Of a DNA stretch of 15,487 nucleotides, positions 6,837-13,442 are shown piece by piece. Source of the DNA: CAZGSV01 sp964528605 (lineage in GTDB: Bacteria; Armatimonadota; Zipacnadia; CAZGSV01); NCBI GenBank assembly GCA_964528605.1, contig CAZGSV010000077.1:1-15487 (forward strand). The letters run 5' to 3'. Below the pieces are notes generated by a model, which was given only the letters and a program-made list of their open reading frames with translations, made no database searches and was not told the origin of the DNA. Made by a program: the position numbers and the translations under genes. Position 1 is the first letter of the stretch, and every line of letters begins with the position of its first letter.

Positions 6837-6866
6837 TTGACGGGCCGCCCGGCCCGCGGGCAAGAT
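6837..6866 (+). promoter_or_regulatory. Promoter-like element before the DUF4091 gene (TTGACG / CAAGAT)
   Basis: TTGACG at 6837-6842 and CAAGAT at 6861-6866 are 18 bp apart, matching the words seen before the CapA-like gene. The spacer holds a hairpin, CGGGCC (6841-6846) with GGCCCG (6851-6856), which may instead terminate the CapA-like transcript. A ribosome site, GAGGTGG, follows at 6874-6880. Confidence 0.35.
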
Positions 6867-6889
6867 GGGGCCGAAGAGGTGGCTCAACA

Positions 6890-9800
6890 GTGAAGAGGAC
6901 TTTGCTGCTGGTGTTGCTCGCGTCCATGCTGCTGTGCGCTACGGCCTGGGCGCTGGACCTGCCGGAGCGCTGGGCTGTCAAGAACGACCCGGAGCAGCCG
7001 GTGATCTACAGCGTGGTGCCGCTGCCGCTCGGCGAAGGACAACAGAAGGGCTTCCTGGTGCCCACCAAGACCGCGTTGATGCTCATCGGGCCGAAGGGCG
7101 AAACGGTGTGGCGTTGCGACTTGCCGCAGGCGCCCGCCGGGCCTCCCGCTCTGGCCGACGTCAACGGCGATGGCGCGGTGGAGATTCTGCAGCCGCTCGA
7201 CGCCAGCATTCTCTGCGTCGGAAGGGACGGCAAGGCGCTTTGGTCCGTGGCGGCGGCCTCTGGGGTGAACGACGGGATCGTGGTTGCGGACGTTACCGGC
7301 GACGCGACGCCCGAGTTCCTGGCGGGGGACGGCGACGGCGGGGTTACCTGCTGGCGCGGGAAGGAGCGCCTGTGGCACCTGCTGTTGGACAACGCCACCC
7401 GGCCGGCGGGCAGCGATCCTTACACCAGCCGGATGACCTACGCAGGCGACTATCACTGGAACCGCGACGTCTCGGGCGCGCTGGCGGTGGGCGACGTTGA
7501 CGGCGACGGCAAGCGCGAGATCATCGTCGTGACGGAGCCGGGGTATCTGTGGTGCTTGACCGGCGAAGGCCAGGCCAAGTGGCGCTTTCCCTTTAGGCCG
7601 GCGTTCGTGAAGGGCGCGCCGGTGGTCGCCGATCTGGAGGGCGATGGACGCGCGGAGGTAATCGCGGGCGCCAACGATCACTTCCTCTACGTCATTGATG
7701 GCGCGGGCCGGCTGAAGTGGAAGCGCGAGATGCAGTGGGCGGTGTCGCCCGATCCCGCGGTGGCGGACTTGGACGGGGACGGTAAGCGCGAGGTCGTGTG
7801 CGGCGACGGGCGCGGGGATTTCCATTGCTTTGCGGCGGACGGCACGCTGCGCTGGAAGCACGCGTTCAAGCCCGAGAAGAACTACTGGAACTCGCGGCCG
7901 GACTTCGCCGCCGCGCCCCTCATCGCCGACATTGACGCCTGCGGGCGGCCCGAGATTGTCTTCGGGATGAAGAGCCGGGCGAACCTCTACGTGATGGCGG
8001 GAGATGGCACCTTCAAGTTCTCGGGCGAGTTAGAGCGCGGAGACCCAAAGTACCTGCTGGTTAGCGGGCTGCAGGGGACGCCGTTGCTCGAGGACTTGGA
8101 CGGCGACGGGCTGCGGGAACTGGTGCTTCCCTATGCCTGCACGGAGATTCAGTGCCGCGAGACGAAGGCGCCCGCGTCGGTGGCGCCGGCATGGGCGGGC
8201 CCGCGAGCGGATTGGCAGATGACCGGGTGCGCGCTGAGCGGCCCGACGGCCAGCCCAGAGGCGGTAGCGGCAGCAACGAAGGCGACGGCGACGATCACGG
8301 CGCCGCAGGTGACGCGCTGGCCGACAGGCGAGAACCTGCTGCCGGTAAAGGTGGAGTGGGAGGGCGAGGGCGACCTGGTCGTGGTCACTGAGATGGGGGC
8401 CTTTGACGGGGCGGTCGAGAGGCGCATTGACCACGTGCTGGGCAAGCCGGAGGAGTTCGAGGTGGCCCTGAGCCCGGAGGTGAACAAGGCATATCCGTAC
8501 GAGTGCCGGGTGGTGGCACTGGGATCCGGCGCGGTGCTGGCGCGCGCCGAGGGCGTCGCGGAGGTGCTGGGCGAGCCGCAGGAGTACGCGGCGGCGAAGA
8601 GGAAGGCGAGGATCGCCGCGCTGGGAGAGCGGTATGCCGAGCGCACGGCCGGGGGCCGGTTGCTGCTTTGGGCGGACAACCCGTGGGCGCAACATCGGGA
8701 GCGCGACTTCCTTCCTTCAGACGACGCGTCAGCGGCGGAAGTGGCTGAGCAGGCGTATCAGGGAGAGTACGTATCGGCGGCGATCAACATCACCAACTTG
8801 GGGGCGCGGACGACGGCGGTGCGGTGCACGCTTGCCCCCTGGCCCCCCCTAGGGATTGTGACGCGGGCGCGCGACCAGGATTCGCTGGGTGTGCTGACGG
8901 CGCCGGTGCAGGCCAAGGAATTCCCGGCGGCGGCGCAACTGAGCGGGCACATTCAGTTGCGCGAGGCGACGTTTGCGGCGCGGCGCGACGGCGGAAACCC
9001 GATGGACGCGCTGCCGCTACTGCCGGAGAGCGGTGTCATCGAGATTCCGGCCGGCGAGACGCGGCAGTTGTGGCTGACGCTGGACGCCGCCGGCCTCGGC
9101 GCCGGCGCCTACGGAGCAGCGGTTAAGGTCACAGAACTGGGCGAGGTGGGCTTGCGGCACGAGATACCGGTGCGCCTGGAAGTGCTCGACCTGGCATTGC
9201 CGAAGCCGAGCCCCCTGCACTTCTGCACCTGGGCGTACCTAGAGACCAGTGCGTTCAAGAACCAGATTCCGCAGGCGTTGGCGGACTTGGTGGCCCACGG
9301 CAACAACGTCTTCCCCATCGGCGCCGGGCCTGTCGGCAAGTATGACGACACGGGCGCGATTGTGGAGGCCGATTGGTCGGCGCTGGACCAAATGGTCGCT
9401 CGCTACGCGCCCTATGGGATGATCCTACTGCAGGGGTACAACAGCATCGCCTACGCCGGCCAGGGTGAGCCCCCCCCGGGAGCGCAGGAGCGCGCGTTCG
9501 CGAATTGGGTGCGCGCCCTCGGCGAGCGCATGAGCAGCCTCGGCGTGTCGTACGACCAATGGGCCATCTACGTGGTGGATGAGCCCGGGCTCAACAGTTA
9601 CTGGGGCATTGATTACCTGATGAAGGTTGCGCGCGCCATCAAGGAGGCCGACCCGCGCGTGCAGACCTACACCGACCCCATCAACGACATGCAGCCCGTC
9701 GAACTGCGCCTGGCCGCGCCCTATGTGGACGTCTGGTGCCCGGAGCAGGATTCCTACTACCGCCTGTGGGGCGAGACGGCGAATATGTGGGCGGCGGAGC

Positions 9801-10282
9801 GGCTCGAGATAATGAAGACCGACAGCACGCAGGTGTGGACCTACGAGTGCTTCCCGGGCGCCAAGCATCTCGACCCGCTGGGCTACTACCGGCATCAGGC
9901 GTGGCTGGCATGGATGTGCGGGCTGAATGGAATGGGGTTCTGGACCTACTCGACGGCGCCGACGACGATGTGGGAGCCGATGCAGGGCGAGTACGTGATG
10001 GCGTATCCGGGCCGCGATGGGCCGATACCGAGCAAGAGGTGGGAGGCGTGCCGCGACGGGGTCGAGGACTATGGGGCGCTGTGGCTGCTGCGCGAGGAGT
10101 TGCGCAAGGCGGAGGCGGCCGGGGTGACCGGGCCGGCGGTGGAGGAGGCGCGGGAGGTATCGGAGAAGGCAGCGCCGGACGTGGTCGAGAAGCGCGCGGC
10201 CCTGGACGCCACCAACGCCTGGCGCGCGCGCATAGCCAAGGCGACCCTGGCGCTGAGGGCAGCGCCCAGCGGGGGAAAATAG
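6890..10282 (+). CDS. Secreted FG-GAP propeller / DUF4091 protein, probable glycan-active enzyme
   Basis: The 1130-residue protein starts at a GTG with GAGGTGG nine bases upstream. It has a signal peptide (residues 1-21, cleavage near AWA|LD). Residues about 40-420 contain seven DxDxDG-type calcium loops of the FG-GAP/VCBS kind, near residues 90, 134, 202, 248, 293, 347 and 402. The second and sixth are degenerate (DVTGDATPEF, DIDACGRPEI). This number fits a seven-bladed propeller. A beta-rich linker follows. From about 590 to 770 there is a beta-sandwich, and from about 775 to 1075 a DUF4091 TIM-barrel-like domain with YVVDEPG (D897, E898) and the family-typical end GPIPSKRWEACRDGVEDY. DUF4091 is considered glycosidase-like; E898 is a candidate acid but is unproven. 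The stop codon lies inside a dispersed repeat. Confidence 0.9.
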   Translation: MKRTLLLVLLASMLLCATAWALDLPERWAVKNDPEQPVIYSVVPLPLGEGQQKGFLVPTKTALMLIGPKGETVWRCDLPQAPAGPPALADVNGDGAVEILQPLDASILCVGRDGKALWSVAAASGVNDGIVVADVTGDATPEFLAGDGDGGVTCWRGKERLWHLLLDNATRPAGSDPYTSRMTYAGDYHWNRDVSGALAVGDVDGDGKREIIVVTEPGYLWCLTGEGQAKWRFPFRPAFVKGAPVVADLEGDGRAEVIAGANDHFLYVIDGAGRLKWKREMQWAVSPDPAVADLDGDGKREVVCGDGRGDFHCFAADGTLRWKHAFKPEKNYWNSRPDFAAAPLIADIDACGRPEIVFGMKSRANLYVMAGDGTFKFSGELERGDPKYLLVSGLQGTPLLEDLDGDGLRELVLPYACTEIQCRETKAPASVAPAWAGPRADWQMTGCALSGPTASPEAVAAATKATATITAPQVTRWPTGENLLPVKVEWEGEGDLVVVTEMGAFDGAVERRIDHVLGKPEEFEVALSPEVNKAYPYECRVVALGSGAVLARAEGVAEVLGEPQEYAAAKRKARIAALGERYAERTAGGRLLLWADNPWAQHRERDFLPSDDASAAEVAEQAYQGEYVSAAINITNLGARTTAVRCTLAPWPPLGIVTRARDQDSLGVLTAPVQAKEFPAAAQLSGHIQLREATFAARRDGGNPMDALPLLPESGVIEIPAGETRQLWLTLDAAGLGAGAYGAAVKVTELGEVGLRHEIPVRLEVLDLALPKPSPLHFCTWAYLETSAFKNQIPQALADLVAHGNNVFPIGAGPVGKYDDTGAIVEADWSALDQMVARYAPYGMILLQGYNSIAYAGQGEPPPGAQERAFANWVRALGERMSSLGVSYDQWAIYVVDEPGLNSYWGIDYLMKVARAIKEADPRVQTYTDPINDMQPVELRLAAPYVDVWCPEQDSYYRLWGETANMWAAERLEIMKTDSTQVWTYECFPGAKHLDPLGYYRHQAWLAWMCGLNGMGFWTYSTAPTTMWEPMQGEYVMAYPGRDGPIPSKRWEACRDGVEDYGALWLLREELRKAEAAGVTGPAVEEAREVSEKAAPDVVEKRAALDATNAWRARIAKATLALRAAPSGGK

Positions 10283-10358
10283 GGACAGGAACCATTTTCC
10301 TGTCGAATGCTGCGTCGCCTGCCGGCTTGCGGAAAATGGTTCCTGTCCCCATTTTCCC
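10273..10358. repeat. REP-like hairpin repeat (GGGACAGGAACCATT family), copy B
   Basis: Arms 10273-10300 and 10331-10358 are 28-bp reverse complements with one mismatch, around a 30-nt loop. The core is the same as in copy A at 781-825. The mismatch (A at 10281 where the other arm predicts G) creates the TAG that ends the DUF4091 gene, so the last residues GGK and the stop are supplied by the repeat. The position, just downstream of a gene end, matches copy A. Confidence 0.88.
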
Positions 10359-10374
10359 GGCAGGCGTCGAGGCC

Positions 10375-10422
10375 CCGTTCGCCGGCGCGAACGGCTGTAG
10401 CGCCCGGGCTCCGTGCCGGGCG
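10375..10422. repeat. Two adjacent stem-loops in the convergent intergenic region
   Basis: CCGTTCGC (10375-10382) pairs with GCGAACGG (10387-10394) over a 4-nt loop. CGCCCGG (10401-10407) pairs with CCGGGCG (10416-10422) over an 8-nt loop. They sit between two converging genes and could help terminate either transcript, though there is no T-tract. The second is preceded by TGTAG, like the neighbouring TGTAGGGGC repeat. Confidence 0.6.
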
Positions 10423-10471
10423 ATTGGGCTGCGCGGTACCCAGCACTAGGTGGCCCGCTGCACCCATGGTT

Positions 10472-10522
10472 GTAGGGGCCATGGCCCGCCTGAGGCGGAT
10501 CTTCGACATGCCGTGCCCCTAC
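10472..10522. repeat. GTAGGGGC inverted repeat enclosing CCGCCTGAGGCGG
   Basis: GTAGGGGC (10472-10479) is matched by GCCCCTAC (10515-10522), with the palindromic core CCCGCCTGAGGCGG (10485-10498) inside. The same core and a GCCCCTAC word occur together at 4962-5001, and a variant CCGCCCTGAGGCGG lies at 13375-13388. The right arm contains the TAG stop (minus strand, 10521-10519) of the hydrolase-like gene. Confidence 0.65.
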
Positions 10523-12780
10523 GATTTGGCCGCCGGTGATAGCAGAATCTCGTACCGTAGGCAGGAGCGCATTTCGACGGGGCGGAACTGGACGACGTTG
10601 CCGGGGGTGCTGTAGTCGGGCGGTACCGTGGGCTGACGGAAGTCGGGGAAACTGAGGGGAATGCGCCGCCCTCGCGTGAGCACGGCCCAGGCGCGCACCG
10701 CTCTTTGACCGATGCTCGTGCCCCGCACTTCGCCAAGCCTGAGTTCCACCGCACCGTTGGGCTTCTGGACTTCATAGACGATGAGCCGGCCGTCTTGGCC
10801 TTGGGTGATCGCGAGCGCACCGTCGGTCACCACGGACCCGAAATCCATCCGCTTGGCGCAAGAGAAGTAGTCGTATTCCTCACTGCGCACGACCTCCACG
10901 ATCTCGCCGTCCTTGAGCGCGCGGTACTCGAGGAAGCCATTGGGTCCCGTGACGAGATAGCCGCCGGGCGGTAGGCAGTACTCTTCTACGGTCCAGTTGT
11001 CGGGGCTGCGGTTGACCCACACGCGCGCGCCGTTGGAGTAAGAGACGATGGGGCGGTTGAGGTCGTCGTCTTGGAAGTCAACGCGGTCCATGCGGCTGAG
11101 GCCGAGCATGCGGTGAAAGGCCTTGGTCATGTAGTAGACCTGCAACCGCCCGCCGACGTCGTCCTGCCGCGAGCCGTAGTAGAGCGACACTGCCTGCGGG
11201 CGGCCGAAGAGAATCGCAAGGGCGACCATCTCGGTGTCGTAGTGGTCGAGCGGATAGTAGATGCCCATGTTGAGCAGGCGCTCGCGGTGCACCTGATCAA
11301 CGAAGGGATAGTACTGCCATTTCTCCGCCTTGATGCCGATCTCCTCGGGGGGGCGCCAGTCCATGAACCAGCCGCCGTCCATGACGCCGGCGAAGTCCTC
11401 ACCGCCACCTTCGGACCAGATAGGCACGTTGCCGAGGTACTGCCGCGCGAAATCAAAGAGTTGCTTCTGATAGCGCATGTAGGTGAAAGCGCCGTAATGG
11501 CGGCCCTGCGAGTCGAAGTAGTGGTCTGGCGGCCACATGGCGTGCACGTCGAGGTAGAGGGCGCTGGGGTGCACCTCATCGCGCACGATCTTGAGGTTGG
11601 AGTATTTGGTGGCGGGTGAGGGAACGAACGCGTTCTGGCCTCGGTCGTCTCCGTACTCGTGACCGAAGACGCCCATGACGCGGGTCTGTGCCATTTCCAC
11701 GTAGAGTTCCGGCCGCAGGCGCGAGGCGCCCCAGTAGCCTCGGATCATCTTGCCGCTTTCGCGGTAGCACACTTTGTCCGGCGACCACCCCTCGGCCGCG
11801 CGCGGGCCCTCGTGGAAGAGGTCGTAGTAGGTGTCGTAGGTGGCGTAGAGGGCGCCGTACTTCTCGACCAGTTCGCGGTCGCCGGGAGTGGGCCAGTAGG
11901 AGAGCCAGACGAAGTCGCGCGCGCCCTTCCCTACCCACTCCTCGAGGAAGTCCTGGTAGCGCTCGCGGATGGGATAGCAGCTCATGACGCCGACGCGGCC
12001 GGGGAGTTGCGAGAGCGTCGGGGGAGCGGGGATGTCTATGGTGCTGCGGTACTCGGCGATGGCTTCCTGCGCGCCCTTGGTGGTGAGCAGAAACTTGTAG
12101 TGGATGCGCGATTCGCAGAAGGTGTAGAGGTCGTAGCGCCCCAGGGCGGGGTCGCAGACGAAGCCGCGCGCGGGGCCGCCGGTCGCCTGTAGTTCGGTGA
12201 GGCCGTTGGCCATGGTCCAACACCAGAAGCGGCAGGTGTTGTAGTTGTGCTTGACGGCGAACGCCTGCGGGCGGTCGAGCACGTACATGCGGCCGAAGAA
12301 CATCCGTTGGGCTTCGAGGCCGGAGCCGCGGTGGTCGCCGATGCCGAGGCGGTCGAGTTCTTGGCCCTCGCCCTGAGTGGCAACGTCAATGCGCAGAGCC
12401 CGGTCCTCAGGCACCATCCAGAGAGTGAAGGTCATCTTCGTGGGCGTGGGTAGTTGCGGATGGCGGACGGTCTGCTCGACGACGATGCGGTCGCCCTCGA
12501 GGCGCGCTTCCGTGGACTCCACGGTGAAGCCGTCTTCTAGGTCGTTGATGTGCACGTAGAAGCCGTCGAAGGCGATCTCCTTGCCGTTGACGGTCAAGGT
12601 GACCGGCGCCTTGAAGAGGCCGCGGGCCTTGGAGACCGAGACTTCGATGGTTTCGTCGCCGCGCCAGGACAGCAGGAGGCTGTCCGCGCTCTCGCGGGCG
12701 GCTACGGTGGCCGCGATCGCCGCGCCCGACATAGACGCGAGCGCCAGCAGCCCCGCGATGAACAAGAGCGTCCGCTTCAA
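10519..12780 (-). CDS. Secreted glycoside-hydrolase-like protein (GH101/DUF5696-like architecture suspected)
   Basis: The 753-residue product begins with a clear signal peptide (residues 1-23, ending AIA|AT), so it is exported. Residues 25-250 are beta-rich and resemble the sugar-binding or supersandwich domain before a hydrolase barrel. Residues about 260-560 look like a TIM barrel, with YLDVHAMWPPDHYF (D411), PIWSEGGGEDF (E457) and MDGGWFMDW. The end is beta-rich. The layout and an Asp/Glu pair on barrel strands recall GH101-like hydrolases and DUF5696 proteins; D411 and E457 as nucleophile and acid are inference. The start is TTG at 12780, fixed by a perfect AAGGAGG eight bases upstream. 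It lies 25 bp after the flavodoxin-family gene, so the two are likely co-transcribed. It converges on the DUF4091 gene, and its stop lies in a repeat. Confidence 0.8.
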   Translation of the reverse strand: MKRTLLFIAGLLALASMSGAAIAATVAARESADSLLLSWRGDETIEVSVSKARGLFKAPVTLTVNGKEIAFDGFYVHINDLEDGFTVESTEARLEGDRIVVEQTVRHPQLPTPTKMTFTLWMVPEDRALRIDVATQGEGQELDRLGIGDHRGSGLEAQRMFFGRMYVLDRPQAFAVKHNYNTCRFWCWTMANGLTELQATGGPARGFVCDPALGRYDLYTFCESRIHYKFLLTTKGAQEAIAEYRSTIDIPAPPTLSQLPGRVGVMSCYPIRERYQDFLEEWVGKGARDFVWLSYWPTPGDRELVEKYGALYATYDTYYDLFHEGPRAAEGWSPDKVCYRESGKMIRGYWGASRLRPELYVEMAQTRVMGVFGHEYGDDRGQNAFVPSPATKYSNLKIVRDEVHPSALYLDVHAMWPPDHYFDSQGRHYGAFTYMRYQKQLFDFARQYLGNVPIWSEGGGEDFAGVMDGGWFMDWRPPEEIGIKAEKWQYYPFVDQVHRERLLNMGIYYPLDHYDTEMVALAILFGRPQAVSLYYGSRQDDVGGRLQVYYMTKAFHRMLGLSRMDRVDFQDDDLNRPIVSYSNGARVWVNRSPDNWTVEEYCLPPGGYLVTGPNGFLEYRALKDGEIVEVVRSEEYDYFSCAKRMDFGSVVTDGALAITQGQDGRLIVYEVQKPNGAVELRLGEVRGTSIGQRAVRAWAVLTRGRRIPLSFPDFRQPTVPPDYSTPGNVVQFRPVEMRSCLRYEILLSPAAKS

Positions 12781-12788
12781 GGCGATTG

Positions 12789-12795
12789 CCTCCTT
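12789..12795 (-). promoter_or_regulatory. Strong Shine-Dalgarno deciding a TTG start
   Basis: The minus strand reads AAGGAGG with an 8-nt gap to TTG at 12780. This is the best ribosome site in the window and makes the rare TTG start convincing. It lies within the 25-bp gap after the upstream gene's stop (12806-12808). Confidence 0.8.
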
Positions 12796-12805
12796 AGGTC
12801 GTGCG

Positions 12806-13345
12806 CTAGACGCCGAGTTCCTGGGCGACCTGCGCCAGGGTCTCGTGCGCCTGCGCGCTGTTCTCCGCTTCGCCTAGTTCGCGGGCGAGGATGCGCGCCT
12901 TGCCGAGGATTTTGGCGCCGTAGTGGTGGAGCCAACTGCTCATACAGGCTTCGTGGGGCTCGAAGCCGCCGTCGGCGGCGACGCTGATGAGGTATGCGGA
13001 CTTGCCCCTCAGCGGATCGCCCAGGGCATAAACGCCGTGGCTGCGGTCAATGAAGTTCTTCATCACGCCCGGGGGGGCGAGCCAGTAAACGGGAGCGGCA
13101 ACGATGAGCAGGTCGGCCGCCATGACTTTGGCCCACAGCGCCGAGAAGTCGTCGCCTTCAAGTACGCAGCGCCTCTCGCGCATGCAAGCGCGGCAGCCCC
13201 CGCAAGGCCCGATATTGAGTTGTGACAGGTAGGCGGTCTCGACCTGAGCGCCCGGCTGCTCTGCGAGCCGTTCGGCAAGATAGTCAATGCAATAGTCGGT
13301 GTTGCCGCCGCGGCGGGGGCTACCGGAGAGGCAGAGGATGCGCAT
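12806..13345 (-). CDS. Flavodoxin-family NAD(P)H-dependent oxidoreductase with four-Cys motif
   Basis: The 179-residue cytoplasmic protein belongs to the NADPH-dependent FMN reductase / flavodoxin_2 fold. The FMN phosphate loop is SGSPRRGGNT (residues 7-16), followed by the Cys cluster C48-x2-C51-x2-C54-x5-C60 and the flavin loop APVYW (84-88). The compact Cys cluster is the pattern of iron-sulfur flavoproteins (Isf-type), which bind a 4Fe-4S cluster beside FMN; whether this one does is inference. Length and the canonical start MRILCLSGSP are normal. No good ribosome site is seen before the ATG at 13345. It is the upstream partner of the hydrolase-like gene (25-bp gap) and lies 97 bp downstream of the reverse transcriptase gene on the same strand. 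Its role with either is unclear. Confidence 0.88.
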   Translation of the reverse strand: MRILCLSGSPRRGGNTDYCIDYLAERLAEQPGAQVETAYLSQLNIGPCGGCRACMRERRCVLEGDDFSALWAKVMAADLLIVAAPVYWLAPPGVMKNFIDRSHGVYALGDPLRGKSAYLISVAADGGFEPHEACMSSWLHHYGAKILGKARILARELGEAENSAQAHETLAQVAQELGV

Positions 13346-13442
13346 GGGTCAGTATGCCCTAGCTACCGCCGAGGCCGCCCTGAGGCGGGGCGGACGGGTC
13401 ACCACGAAAACTAGAGCGGCTGAGCTCGGCACCCACGGGCTG
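13346..13442. other. Intergenic gap with CCGCCCTGAGGCGG variant
   Basis: These 97 bp separate the reverse transcriptase stop from the flavodoxin-family start. CCGCC (13375-13379) and GGCGG (13384-13388) form a short stem, a variant of the repeat core at 4987 and 10485. A CATACT word (minus strand, 13356-13351) could be a -10 but would give an almost leaderless transcript. I see no structured RNA resembling a retron msr/msd or a DGR template repeat. Confidence 0.4.

Noticed and set aside
6884..7861. 325-codon minus-strand open frame opposite the FG-GAP region
   Set aside because: An antisense shadow of the calcium-loop repeats; its periodic pattern comes from the DxDxDG codons on the other strand.
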